A stretch of 64,000 nucleotides of DNA from Burkholderiaceae bacterium (lineage in GTDB: Bacteria > Pseudomonadota > Gammaproteobacteria > Burkholderiales > Burkholderiaceae_E), in NCBI GenBank assembly GCA_024637395.1, contig JAGXFG010000059.1:1-64000 (forward strand), written 5' to 3'. The notes below the pieces were generated by a model. It had not been told where the DNA came from and did not search any database. It saw nothing but the letters and a program-made list of their open reading frames with translations. Shown piece after piece: positions 34,190 to 43,558 of this stretch (its first letter is position 1; every line of letters starts with the position of its first letter). The position numbers were made by a program, and so were the translations under genes.

Positions 34190-36187
34190 GTGCTTCACAT
34201 CGATTGGATGCTGTTGATCGTTGGCGGCTGGCTCGCACTGGGCCTTGCCGGCATCGCGGCGCCGCACAACACGCCGTTCGTAGCCCGCGTCCTTTTCCCC
34301 CTGGGCGCGGCGCTTGCTGGCCTGCTGGCGCTCTTCGCCGGCTTCGCGCTGTTCGACACCCCCGAGACCGCGGTGCTGGCGGTGGGCCTGCCAAACTTGC
34401 CGTTTCATCTGCGCCTCGACGCGCTCTCGGCCTTCTTCCTGCTGCTGATCGGCGCTGCCAGCGCCGGCATCTCGATCTTCGCCGCCGGCTATTTCCGCCA
34501 GGGTGAAGGCACCCCGCCGGGCCTGCTGTGCCTCGAGTACCACCTGTTCCTGGCCAGCATGGCCATGGTTGTGCTGGCCGACGACGCCTACGCGTTCATG
34601 GTGATGTGGGAGACGATGGCGCTGTCCTCGTTCTTCCTGGTCATCGCCAACCACCGCGCGGCCAGCATCCGCCAGGCCGGCTTCCTCTACCTGCTGGTGG
34701 CGCACATCGGCGCCATCGGGATCCTGTTGTCGTTTGCGATCCTGCGCGCCAACACCGGCGACTACACCTTCGCCAACATGCGCGGCCATTCGCTCGAGCC
34801 GTTCTGGGCCTCGGCGGCGTTCCTGCTGGCGGTGTTCGGCTTTGGCGCCAAGGCCGGGATCGTGCCGCTGCACGTCTGGCTTCCCGAAGCCCATCCTGCG
34901 GCGCCCTCGCCGGTGTCGGCGCTGATGAGCGGCGTGATGTTGAAGACCGCGATCTACGGCATCCTGCGGGTGAGCTTCGACCTGCTCTCGCAACAGATCT
35001 GGTGGTGGGGCGCGGTGCTGCTCGCCGTGGGGCTGATAACGGCGCTCTTCGGGGTGGTCTACAGCGCGGTTCAGACCGACATGAAACGGCTGCTGGCGTA
35101 CTCGTCAATCGAGAACATCGGGCTGATCTGCGTCGGGATCGGACTCGGCCTGCTGTTCAAGTCGTACGCGATGGGGGGGCTGGCGGCGCTCGCGCTCACC
35201 GCGGCTCTCTACCACGCCATCAGCCATGCCTTCTTCAAGAGTCTGCTGTTCCTGGGCACCGGTTCGGTGCTGCACGCCACCGGCGAGCGCAGCCTGGGCA
35301 AGCTGGGCGGCCTGTTGCGGCGGATGCCCTGGGTGGGCTGGCTGATGCTGATCGGCATGCTGGCCAGCTCCGGCCTGCCGCCGTTTTCCGGTTTCGTGGC
35401 CGAATGGCTGCTGCTGCAAAGTTTCCTGTTCACCACCGGACTGCCCAATTCCTTCCTCAACATGCTGGTGCCGGTGGTGGCAGCGGCGATCGCACTGGTC
35501 GCCGCGCTGGCCGCCTACGCGATGGTGAAGTTCTACGGCATCATTTTCCTGGGCCAGCACCGCGAACCCCATCTCGAGCAGGCCCACGACGCCTCGCTAC
35601 TGGAACGCAGCGGGCTGATCTGGCTGGGCGCTGGCTGCGTGCTGATGGGCCTGATGCCGGTGCCGGTGATCGAGGCCATCGACCGGGTCACCCAAGTGCT
35701 GGTCAAAACCGGCATCGCCACCACGGTGCGCGCGCACGGCTGGCTGGTGCTGGCCCCCACCGACGTGGCCCGGGCCAGCTACGCGCCGCTCTTGTTCCTG
35801 CTGCTGGTGCTCGGTTGCACGCTGCTGGCGTCGCTGATCGTGCGCCGGCTCTATCACGGCGGGATCCGCCGGGCACCGCCATGGGATTGCGGATTCCCGG
35901 GGCAGACGGCACGCATGCAGGACACCTCGGAAGGCTTCGGCCAGCCGATCCGGCAGATGTTCGAGCCGGTATTCAGGATGAGTCGCCAGCTGCCCTCGGC
36001 GGCCGACGACCACCCGGTCTACAAGGTGACGATCGATGATCACTTCTGGCACTGGCTCTACCTGCCGATCGCCACGGCGAGCCACTTCGTCGCCAGCCTG
36101 GTCGGCCGGCTGCAGCACGGTCGGATCGCGATCTACCTGCTCTACAGCTTCGTCACCCTGATCCTGCTCCTGATGGTGGTGATGTAA
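34190..36187 (+). CDS. hyfB: Hydrogenase-4-type membrane subunit B (antiporter-like, NuoL family)
   Basis: This is a 665-residue polytopic protein of the NuoL/MrpA/HyfB family. The W-L-P-E-A-H-P-A-A-P-S-P-V-S-A-L-M-S-G block near 226-244 and following Lys (M-L-K-T) are the ion-channel residues. L-A-Y-S-S-I-E-N-I-G near 302 and a discontinuous-helix region follow. The C-terminal extension (P-W-D-C-G-F near 563) is HyfB-like. The start is a GTG with AGGGA 7 bp upstream. It is the first of six genes encoding a complex-I-related membrane module; its stop overlaps the next start (TAATG). Confidence 0.9.
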   Translation: MLHIDWMLLIVGGWLALGLAGIAAPHNTPFVARVLFPLGAALAGLLALFAGFALFDTPETAVLAVGLPNLPFHLRLDALSAFFLLLIGAASAGISIFAAGYFRQGEGTPPGLLCLEYHLFLASMAMVVLADDAYAFMVMWETMALSSFFLVIANHRAASIRQAGFLYLLVAHIGAIGILLSFAILRANTGDYTFANMRGHSLEPFWASAAFLLAVFGFGAKAGIVPLHVWLPEAHPAAPSPVSALMSGVMLKTAIYGILRVSFDLLSQQIWWWGAVLLAVGLITALFGVVYSAVQTDMKRLLAYSSIENIGLICVGIGLGLLFKSYAMGGLAALALTAALYHAISHAFFKSLLFLGTGSVLHATGERSLGKLGGLLRRMPWVGWLMLIGMLASSGLPPFSGFVAEWLLLQSFLFTTGLPNSFLNMLVPVVAAAIALVAALAAYAMVKFYGIIFLGQHREPHLEQAHDASLLERSGLIWLGAGCVLMGLMPVPVIEAIDRVTQVLVKTGIATTVRAHGWLVLAPTDVARASYAPLLFLLLVLGCTLLASLIVRRLYHGGIRRAPPWDCGFPGQTARMQDTSEGFGQPIRQMFEPVFRMSRQLPSAADDHPVYKVTIDDHFWHWLYLPIATASHFVASLVGRLQHGRIAIYLLYSFVTLILLLMVVM

Positions 36188-37137
36188 TGGTCACGTTCGC
36201 CGGGGTCTTCTCGCAACTGCTCGAGTTGGCGTGCGCGCTCGCGTTCGCACCGTTGCTGCTGGGCTGGGTCAACCAGTGGCGGGCCTGGCTGCAGAATCGC
36301 ACCGGACCGGGCGTGCTCCAGCCCTATCGGGTGCTGCACAAGCTGTTCCAGAAGGAATCGGTGATCGCCTACCCGGCTACCAAGCTGTTCCGGGGCGCGC
36401 CCTACATCGTGTTTGGCTGCATGGCGCTGGTGAGCGCGATCGTCCCCAGCCTCTCGACCGATCTGGCGCTGGCCTCGGCCGCGGACGCCATCGCGCTGGT
36501 TGGGCTGTTCGCGCTGGCGCGGGTGTTCATTTCGCTGGCGGCGATGGATATCGGCACTGCGTTCGGCACGCTCGGCGCGCGCCGCGAGATGATGGTCGGC
36601 TTCCTGGCTGAACCGGCGCTGCTGATGGTGCTGTTCTCGGCCTCGCTGATCTCGCAATCGACTTCGCTGGCCACCATCGTCGGCCACATCGCCAACCAGC
36701 CCTTCGCGATCCACCCCAGCCTGGCGATCGCCGGGATTGCCTTCACCTTCGTGTCGCTGGCCGAGAACGCCCGGATCCCGGTCGACAATCCGGCCACGCA
36801 CCTCGAACTGACCATGATCCATGAGGCCCTGATCCTGGAATATTCCGGGCGGCACCTGGCGCTGATGGAGTGGGCCGCGGCGCTCAAGCTCTACGCCTAC
36901 TCCTGCATCGGCCTGGCGATCTTCTTCCCCTGGGGCGTGGCCTCCAGCGGCCGGGCGATCGACGTGGTGCTGGCGATTCCGGCGCTGGCGCTCAAGCTGG
37001 TACTGGGCGGCATCGGGCTGGCGGTGATCGAAACCATCAATGCCAAGATGCGGCTGTTCCGGATCCCGGAGTTTCTCGCGACTGCCTTCCTGCTGGCGGT
37101 GATCGCACTGCTCACCCACATCCTGCTGGGCAGTTGA
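36187..37137 (+). CDS. hyfC: Hydrogenase-4-type membrane subunit C (NuoH family)
   Basis: This is a 316-residue protein of the NuoH/HyfC/EchB family that links the soluble arm to the ion-pumping arm. It has the N-R-x-G-P-G-V-L-Q-P-Y-R-V-L-H-K-L motif near 37-53, G-A-R-R-E near 134-138, and the acidic loop R-I-P-V-D-N-P-A-T-H-L-E-L-T-M-I-H-E near 197-214. About eight helices are visible. It starts one base inside the hyfB stop. Confidence 0.92.
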   Translation: MVTFAGVFSQLLELACALAFAPLLLGWVNQWRAWLQNRTGPGVLQPYRVLHKLFQKESVIAYPATKLFRGAPYIVFGCMALVSAIVPSLSTDLALASAADAIALVGLFALARVFISLAAMDIGTAFGTLGARREMMVGFLAEPALLMVLFSASLISQSTSLATIVGHIANQPFAIHPSLAIAGIAFTFVSLAENARIPVDNPATHLELTMIHEALILEYSGRHLALMEWAAALKLYAYSCIGLAIFFPWGVASSGRAIDVVLAIPALALKLVLGGIGLAVIETINAKMRLFRIPEFLATAFLLAVIALLTHILLGS

Positions 37138-37138
37138 G

Positions 37139-37798
37139 ATGAACGACCTGCTGTCCCAAAGCATCAATTTCTTCGCCTCAATGCTGCTGGTGCTGGCCTT
37201 CGCGATGATCGCCCAGCGCCGGGTACTGACGCTGATTCGCCTCTTCACGCTCCAGGGTGCGGCACTGGTGGCGGCAACCGCGGTGGTCGCGCACCTGACC
37301 GGCGAACACGAGATGTATTACTCGGCGGCGATCACCTTCGTCGTCAAGGTCGTGGTCATCCCGATCATCCTGACCCGGCTCATCAACCGCCTGAACGTGC
37401 GCTGGGACGTGGAAACGCTGTTCAACATTCCCACCACGATGCTGATCGGCATCCTGCTGGTGATCTTCGCCTTCAACCTGGCCGCTCCGGTTGCGAGCCT
37501 GTCGAAGTCGCTCGCGCGCGGCACGCTGGGAATCGCCATGGCCTGCGTGCTGCTCTCATTCCTGATGATGATCGTGCGCTCCAAGGCCGTGCCGCAGGTG
37601 ATCGGCTTCCTGTCGATGGAAAACGGCCTGTTCTTCGCCGCCACCGCGGCCACCGGCGGCATGCCGATGGTCGTCGAGCTGGGCATCGCCTTCGACGTGC
37701 TGGTCGGGATCCTGATTCTCGGCGTGTTCATGTTCCAGATTCGCGAGCAGTTCGAGAGCCTGGACATCCGCCACCTCGAGAACCTCAAGGAAAAGTGA
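37139..37798 (+). CDS. hyfE: Hydrogenase-4-type membrane subunit E
   Basis: This is a 219-residue membrane protein with about six helices. The C-terminal half, V-P-Q-V-I-G-F-L-S-M-E-N-G-L-F-F near 156-171, resembles NuoK/MnhC-type subunits, the usual HyfE arrangement. It begins one base after the hyfC stop and ends just before the hyfF start, keeping the B-C-E-F order of formate hydrogenlyase-type clusters. Confidence 0.88.
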   Translation: MNDLLSQSINFFASMLLVLAFAMIAQRRVLTLIRLFTLQGAALVAATAVVAHLTGEHEMYYSAAITFVVKVVVIPIILTRLINRLNVRWDVETLFNIPTTMLIGILLVIFAFNLAAPVASLSKSLARGTLGIAMACVLLSFLMMIVRSKAVPQVIGFLSMENGLFFAATAATGGMPMVVELGIAFDVLVGILILGVFMFQIREQFESLDIRHLENLKEK

Positions 37799-37800
37799 GC

Positions 37801-39255
37801 ATGGAGACCCTCCTGATGCTGGTGCTGGCCATGCCGATAGCGGGCGGGGTCACGCTGGGTCTGGTCGGCCACCTGCCGCGGGCGCGCGACGTCAACGCGG
37901 TGTTCAGCCTGGGCACGCTGCTCGCCGCCATCGCGCTGACCAGCATGGTGATCGAGAACGGCCCGTTCCTGGCGGTTGGCCAATGGTTCTTCGTCGACCC
38001 GCTCAACGTCTTCCTGGTGACGCTCACCGCTTTCGTGGGCTTCACCACGTCGCTCTTCTCGCGGCCCTACATGCAGGTCGAGGTCGACCGGGGCAAGATG
38101 ACTCCACGGCGCATGCGGCTCTACCACAGCATGTATCAGTTCTTCAACGGCATGATGCTGCTGGCGCTCACCACCAACAACCTGGGCATCATGTGGGTCG
38201 CGATGGAAGCCGCCACGCTCACCACCGTGCTGCTGGTCTCGGTATACCGCACCGCCGCCAGCCTGGAGGCGGCCTGGAAGTACTTCATCCTCTGCGGCGT
38301 GGGCATCGCGCAGGCGCTCTTTGGCACGATCGTGGTCTATCTCGCGGCCGAAAACGCCATCGGCCCCGCCGATGCCCTGACCTGGACCAAGCTGGCCGAG
38401 GCCCGCAACCTGCTCGACCCCAACATCCTGGCGATTGCCTTTGCCTTCCTGCTGCTGGGCTACGGCACCAAGGTCGGCCTGGTGCCGGTGCACAACTGGC
38501 TTCCCGACGCCCACGCCGAGGGGCCGACGCCAATTTCGGCGGTGCTCTCCGGCTTGCTGCTCAACGTCGCGCTCTATGCGGTGCTGCGCTGCAAGGTGCT
38601 CGCCGACGGCGCGATGCAAAACGGCCTGCCCGGCCGGATGATGGTGGGCCTGGGACTGCTTAGCGTGCTGGTCGCGGCGTTCTTCCGGTTCCGCTAGAAA
38701 GACGCCAAGCGCATGTTCGCCTACTCGTCGATCGAGCACATGGGCCTGATGACCTTCGCCTTTGGCATTGGCGGCACGATCGCCAACTTCGCCGGCCTGC
38801 TCCACATGACGGTCCACGCGCTGGTCAAGTCGGGGATCTTCTTCGCCGTTGGCCACGCCGCGCAGAAGGCCGGGACCCAGACCATGGCCGACATTCGCGG
38901 CCTGGTGACGACCAGCCCGACCGTCGGCTGGGGACTGATGCTCGGTTCGCTGGCGATCCTCGGGATGCCGCCGTTCGGCGTCTTCGCCAGCGAGTTCCTG
39001 ATCCTCACCTCGGCGATGGAGTCAGCCCCCTGGACCACCCCCTTCCTGTTGCTGGGCCTGGGAGTAGCCTTTGCGGCGATCTTCAGCCGGGTCCTGCCGA
39101 TGGTCTTCGGCGAGCCTTCGTCGAGCCGGCTGCCGCACCCGCCGGCACTGGTCCCGGTGTTCATTCACCTCGGCCTGGGATTGATGCTCGGGCTCTACAT
39201 TCCGCCCTACCTCAACGGCTGGTACGAAGCGGCCGCGCGGATGATCGGAGGCTGA
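37801..39255 (+). pseudogene. hyfF: Hydrogenase-4-type membrane subunit F interrupted by an in-frame amber codon
   Basis: This is a second antiporter-like NuoN/HyfF subunit. The first part (37801-38697, 298 residues) contains W-L-P-D-A-H-A-E-G-P-T-P-I-S-A-V-L near 237-253. It ends at TAG (38695-38697) within F-R-F-R-stop-K-D-A-K-R-M-F-A-Y-S-S-I-E-H-M-G. The same frame stays open to 39255, giving about 485 codons, the normal HyfF length. Relatives have Gln (CAG) or another residue there. One C-to-T change explains it. The ATG at 37801 is preceded by AAGGAAA; an in-frame GTG is 6 bp upstream. The break lies in the loop before a key transmembrane segment, so the truncated product is unlikely to work. 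Confidence 0.85.
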
Positions 39256-39258
39256 GCG

Positions 39259-40794
39259 ATGCGGATTCCCGGGCTCGATATCGAATTCCAGCGGCTCGAC
39301 GCGCCGCTGCCGATCCATTTCGCGCGCGTGGCGCCCCCGGACTGGTCGGCGCTGGCGCACGCGCTGGCCGCCAACCAGGGCCAGATCGTGAGCCTGTGGG
39401 GCAGCGACCATGGCGCCGGGGGCAAGACGGTCAGCGCGGCCTACCAGAGCGCCGAGGGCCTGGTGGTCGCCGAACTCGCGCTCGAGCCCGCTGCCCGTTA
39501 CCCCGATATCGCCAGCCACTTCCCGGCGGCGATCAGGATGCAGCGCGCTGCCCGTGACCTGGTCGGCGTTGCCGCCGAGGGCGCGACCGATCAGCGCCCA
39601 TGGCTGCGCCACGGTGCCTGGCCAGCCGATTACCTACCGCTCGCGGCCGAAAACACCGGTGCCGAGAACTTTACCCAGGAGAGCGAGGACTACGACTTCG
39701 TGCGGGTCCAGGGTGATGGCGTGCACGAGATTCCAGTCGGTCCGGTGCACGCCGGGATCATCGAACCGGGGCATTTCCGCTTTTCGGTGGTCGGCGAGAA
39801 AGTGCTCCGGCTCGAGGAGCGCCTGGGCTACACCCACAAGGGGATCGAGCGCCGCTTCGCGGGACTAGATATCGCCACCGGCGCGCGGCTGGCCGGCCGG
39901 GTCAGCGGCGACAGCACGGTGGCCTATGCCTGGGGCTATGCGATGGCCGCCGAGTCGCTGGCCGGGGTCCGGATCCCCGATCGGGCGATCTGGCTGCGCG
40001 CGCTGCTGCTCGAGCGTGAGCGCATCGCCAATCATCTCGGCGATCTCGGTGCGCTCGGCAACGATGCGGCGTTCGGCTTCGCGCTGACCCAGTTCTCACT
40101 GCTGCGCGAGGAGTGGCAGCGCAACAGCCAGGCCGCTTTCGGGCATCGCCTGCTGATGGATCAGGTCGTTCCCGGCGGCGTCGCGCGTGATCTCGACGAG
40201 CCGGCGATCGCGGCCCAGCTCGAGCAGATCCGCAGCTTGCGCGAGATGATCGCCCGGCTGCGGCGAATCTTCGACGAGCACGCCGGCATGCAGGATCGCT
40301 TCGTCACCACCGGCCGCGTCGACCAGGAGCTCGCCCTGCGGCTCGGGCTGACCGGCTTCGCGCTGCGCGCCAGCGGCATTGCCCGCGACCTGCGCAGCGA
40401 TTTCCCGTTCGCCCCCTACCCGCAGGTCGACTTCAAGTGCATGACCCGCACCAATGGCGACGTCGGGGCTCGCGTCAACCAGCGCTTCGACGAGATTTCG
40501 GAGTCGCTGCGCCTGCTGTTGCGGCTGCTGCGCGGCCTGCCGCCGGGAGCCATTGCAGCGCCGCTGGCGGCCACCGGCCCCGGCCGCGGCTTCGGGTGGG
40601 TCGAGGGCTGGCGCGGTCCGGTCATGGTGGCGCTCGAAACCGGCGGCGAGGGCTCGATCACCCGCTGCCATTGCCACGACCCATCGTGGCAGAACTGGCC
40701 GGTGCTCGAACACGCGATCATCGGCAACATCGTGGCCGACTTTCCGCTGATCAACAAATCGTTCAACCTCAGCTATTCAGGGCAGGATCTGTGA
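39259..40794 (+). CDS. HyfG-like (NuoC-NuoD-type) large subunit lacking the [NiFe] cysteines
   Basis: This is a 511-residue protein. A NuoC-like domain (about 1-125) is fused to a NuoD/hydrogenase-large-subunit domain (about 145-511), as in HycE/HyfG. P-V-G-P-V-H-A-G near 160 and G-I-E-R-R-F near 195 are conserved. The N-terminal C-x2-C position reads R-V-S-G-D-S-T (Ser216, Ser219), and the C-terminal one reads S-F-N-L-S-Y-S-G (Ser505, Gly508). Only three Cys exist in total (394, 470, 472). No Ni-Fe site can form. This places it with energy-converting hydrogenase-related (Ehr) complexes. Confidence 0.88.
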   Translation: MRIPGLDIEFQRLDAPLPIHFARVAPPDWSALAHALAANQGQIVSLWGSDHGAGGKTVSAAYQSAEGLVVAELALEPAARYPDIASHFPAAIRMQRAARDLVGVAAEGATDQRPWLRHGAWPADYLPLAAENTGAENFTQESEDYDFVRVQGDGVHEIPVGPVHAGIIEPGHFRFSVVGEKVLRLEERLGYTHKGIERRFAGLDIATGARLAGRVSGDSTVAYAWGYAMAAESLAGVRIPDRAIWLRALLLERERIANHLGDLGALGNDAAFGFALTQFSLLREEWQRNSQAAFGHRLLMDQVVPGGVARDLDEPAIAAQLEQIRSLREMIARLRRIFDEHAGMQDRFVTTGRVDQELALRLGLTGFALRASGIARDLRSDFPFAPYPQVDFKCMTRTNGDVGARVNQRFDEISESLRLLLRLLRGLPPGAIAAPLAATGPGRGFGWVEGWRGPVMVALETGGEGSITRCHCHDPSWQNWPVLEHAIIGNIVADFPLINKSFNLSYSGQDL

Positions 40795-41324
40795 TGTGGC
40801 AGGTGCTCAAACACATCGCGCGCACCGGCTTCCCGACCGAATCGGCGCCTGAGCCCGCGACCGAATGGCGCACCGCCGAGGCACAGGAAATCCAGCAGCG
40901 CATCCTGCAGGTGCTGGGGCGTGCCCTGGCCATCAGGCAGGTCGATGCCGGTTCGTGCAACGGTTGCGAGCTGGAAATCAATGCGCTCAGCAATCCACGC
41001 TACAACATCGAGGGGCTGGGCATCCGCTTCGTGGCCAGTCCGCGCCACGCCGACATGCTGCTGGTGACCGGACCGGTGAGCCGCCACATGGAAGTGGCGC
41101 TGCGCCGGACCTACGATGCCACCCCTGCGCCCAAGCTGGTGGTCGCGGTCGGGGACTGTGGCTGCAACGGCGGGGTCTTCGGCACCAGCTACGCCTCGCT
41201 GGGCGCGGTGGCCAATGTGCTGCCGGTGGACGTCGCGATTCCCGGATGTCCGCCGACGCCGGTCGACCTGATGCGCGGCATCCTGGCCGCGCTCCAGATG
41301 AAGACGCCCGAACCGGGAAGTTGA
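40794..41324 (+). CDS. HyfI-like (NuoB-type) iron-sulfur small subunit
   Basis: This is a 176-residue protein. It keeps all ligands of the proximal [4Fe-4S] cluster: Cys55 and Cys58 in S-C-N-G-C-E, Cys122 or Cys124 in D-C-G-C-N-G-G, and Cys152 in P-G-C-P-P. It should therefore accept or donate one electron next to the large subunit. The ATG at 40794 overlaps the large-subunit stop. No ferredoxin-type subunit (HyfA/HyfH-like), formate dehydrogenase or maturation gene follows; the cluster ends here. Confidence 0.9.
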   Translation: MWQVLKHIARTGFPTESAPEPATEWRTAEAQEIQQRILQVLGRALAIRQVDAGSCNGCELEINALSNPRYNIEGLGIRFVASPRHADMLLVTGPVSRHMEVALRRTYDATPAPKLVVAVGDCGCNGGVFGTSYASLGAVANVLPVDVAIPGCPPTPVDLMRGILAALQMKTPEPGS

Positions 41325-41344
41325 ACTGGCTGGCCTGCTGGCCC

Positions 41345-41371
41345 GGGGCTCGCGGTCAGACCGCAAGCCCC
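41345..41371. terminator. Hairpin between convergent hyfI-like and mtrB-like genes
   Basis: GGGGCT (41345-41350) pairs with AGCCCC (41366-41371) and GCGGT (41352-41356) with ACCGC (41360-41364), with one c/a mismatch and a 3-nt loop. There is no T run. Its place between two converging operons suggests a bidirectional terminator. Confidence 0.6.
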
Positions 41372-41378
41372 GTGCCGG

Positions 41379-43463
41379 CTAGAAGCTGTAGCGCAGCGAC
41401 GCCCGCAGGACGTGGACCCGGTAGTTCGGGGCGGTTTCGCCCAGGGTCAACACGTTCTCGATGGTGCCGGGCAAGACGCCGTCCAGCAGCCAGCTCTTGC
41501 TGGTGTAGCGCTGGTAGCCGTAATCGCCCCGCAGCGTGACGTTGTCCTTCAGGCGATAGACCGCGTAGAAGCGCAGGCTGTCGAGATTGGCGGTCAGCGT
41601 CGGGAAAGAAGGTGCACTGATGCCGGTGAATACCGCAACGTCACCCTTGGAGCGTGAGAAGCTGAGGTCGGCGCCGACGTTGAACTTGTCCTCGATCACC
41701 ACGTGCTTGACGCCGACGCCGATGAAATCAACGGTGTCGCGGTTGTTGGCGGTCCAGTCGGGAGTCGAGAACGACGAACTGCCGGCCTGGGTCGAGCGGA
41801 TCTGCTGGCGGTTGACGAAGAAGGTGAACCGGGTCTCGTCGGACATCGCCCACGAGGCATCGCCGCTCAAGGTCAGTTCGCGCCCGTCGGTAAGCCCGAT
41901 GGTCGAATCCTGGTAGTCGTCACGCGCTGCGTCCAGCCCCAGGCCAAAGTGCAGTTCGTCGCTCACCGCGACGTCCGCGCGCAGCCCCAGCGTGTCACGC
42001 TGGCGATTGGCGAGGTTGTACTTGCGCATCAGGGGGTTCTCCGGCGGAATCACTTCCGCCAGCGCCTGGTAACCGCTGTTGCGCCGTTCGCCATGGGCGG
42101 CCTTGACACTCAGTTCGACGTCTTCGATCGCGCCCCTGCTGCTCAGTCGCGCCCAAACGGTCTGGTCACGGGTCCGGTCGACTTCCTGGTAGGTACGCCT
42201 GGTCGTGTCATGGTCGTAACCGGCCGCAGCCCCGGTGTCTTCGTCGATGCGATAGTCGGCGCGCAGCTTGAACTTGTCCGAGGTGAAGCTGAAGGGCGTG
42301 TTGCTGCGCGGGACACCAGTGAACACGTCGGTGATCAGCGACGGATAGAGCAGGCTCGCCGTCTGGTTGTCACGATCGTTGTGGGTATAGGCAGCGTTGA
42401 CGCGCAGATCGTCGTTGACCTGGGTGTTCATGCGCAACGACGCATTGACGGTGGCGACACGGCCGTCGAGTGACGCGGCCGGCAGGCTATCCAACGCCAG
42501 GGCGGCGTTGGTGGTCTGCGCCTGGTAAGCCTGGTTCTGCGTCATCCGGCCGACTGCCAGGTCGGCGTTCAGGCGCGTCCTGGCGCTATAGCGATAGCCG
42601 ACCGCGGCCGAGAGCTGATGGAACTGGCTGTCAGGTGGCAGCCCCAGGCTGCCGGAGTCAGCCCCCGCGATCACCGGGGTGAACGGGTTCGCCCAGGTCA
42701 GCGAAGGATTGCCGTTGCGGAACTGGGAGCCGTAGTAACCGAACCTGAGCTGCCAGCGACTGCCGGCATAGGAGGCGAAGGCATCGACCTGATCGGTGGT
42801 GTAATCGATCGGCTCGAGGAACTGCGCCGACTGCACGAATAACGAGCCGGCGCCGCGCTTGGTCCCGTCCTTGGTCTCGTGGCGTACGTTGACCGAATAT
42901 TCCCATTGCGGCGATGCCAGCAGCAAGGCGCCGACGTCAAGCCGCTTGCGTTCGGTGCCGATGGTCACCGGCACCAGCGTCGTGCCCAGCGGCATCAGCG
43001 CGGTGTCCGCCGCCGGATAGCCGGCCGGCAAGGTCAGGACTCCGGTGCCCGAACCAAGAAACGGGGTGCTCGCGCTGTCGGACGAGAGCGCCGGCAGCTG
43101 GTTATAGCGCAGCCACATCCGGTAACTGCGGGCGTTGCCGGCTTCGATCGCCAGCGAACGGGTGTCGATTCCGAGGTCGGCGGCCTTGAGGTTCCAGTAG
43201 GCGCCATTCTCGCCGTCACTGCGCACGTTCGCGCCGCCGATCAGGAACCCGCCCTTGTCGCCCAGGCCATTGAACTGGCCGAACTTCGCGGACGAGTCCG
43301 ACACAACGCCCACGCCGACATCGACCGAACCGGTGCGCCCCTCAAGGAACTCGCAGGATTCGCACTTCCACTCGGAGGTATCGACCGCAGGGCCTGCCGC
43401 AGCCACGACAGTTGGCAGGGCAGCAATCAGGCTGATCAACAATAGCGGTTTCGAGGTCTTCAT
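41379..43463 (-). CDS. MtrB/PioB-family outer-membrane beta-barrel protein
   Basis: This is a 694-residue protein with a signal peptide (cleavage near 22) followed by the diagnostic MtrB C-x2-C pair (Cys34, Cys37, in K-C-E-S-C). The remainder is alternating beta-strand sequence ending L-R-Y-S-F, the aromatic C-terminus of outer-membrane barrels. MtrB forms a sheath around a decahaem MtrA/DmsE cytochrome and docks an outer-surface MtrC/OmcA cytochrome. All three partner types are encoded in this operon. It is the last gene of the run. Confidence 0.9.
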   Translation of the reverse strand: MKTSKPLLLISLIAALPTVVAAAGPAVDTSEWKCESCEFLEGRTGSVDVGVGVVSDSSAKFGQFNGLGDKGGFLIGGANVRSDGENGAYWNLKAADLGIDTRSLAIEAGNARSYRMWLRYNQLPALSSDSASTPFLGSGTGVLTLPAGYPAADTALMPLGTTLVPVTIGTERKRLDVGALLLASPQWEYSVNVRHETKDGTKRGAGSLFVQSAQFLEPIDYTTDQVDAFASYAGSRWQLRFGYYGSQFRNGNPSLTWANPFTPVIAGADSGSLGLPPDSQFHQLSAAVGYRYSARTRLNADLAVGRMTQNQAYQAQTTNAALALDSLPAASLDGRVATVNASLRMNTQVNDDLRVNAAYTHNDRDNQTASLLYPSLITDVFTGVPRSNTPFSFTSDKFKLRADYRIDEDTGAAAGYDHDTTRRTYQEVDRTRDQTVWARLSSRGAIEDVELSVKAAHGERRNSGYQALAEVIPPENPLMRKYNLANRQRDTLGLRADVAVSDELHFGLGLDAARDDYQDSTIGLTDGRELTLSGDASWAMSDETRFTFFVNRQQIRSTQAGSSSFSTPDWTANNRDTVDFIGVGVKHVVIEDKFNVGADLSFSRSKGDVAVFTGISAPSFPTLTANLDSLRFYAVYRLKDNVTLRGDYGYQRYTSKSWLLDGVLPGTIENVLTLGETAPNYRVHVLRASLRYSF

Positions 43464-43558
43464 GTTCCGGTCCCGTTCTGACTTTGCTTCTTCACTCGTT
43501 CATGCTCGGAATTGCCGCCAACCAGCGCCGTGCCAATGCACGGCGCAACCGCGACAGG

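Noticed and set aside
39259-41324. Reading the large and small subunits as a working [NiFe]-hydrogenase
   Set aside because: Both C-x2-C motifs of the large subunit are absent and no maturation genes are nearby, so hydrogenase activity is not supported.
34190-41324. Reading the six genes as a partial respiratory complex I (nuo)
   Set aside because: The gene order B-C-E-F-G-I, the fused C-D subunit and the HyfE-type protein match hydrogenase-4-like complexes; NADH-binding subunits are absent.
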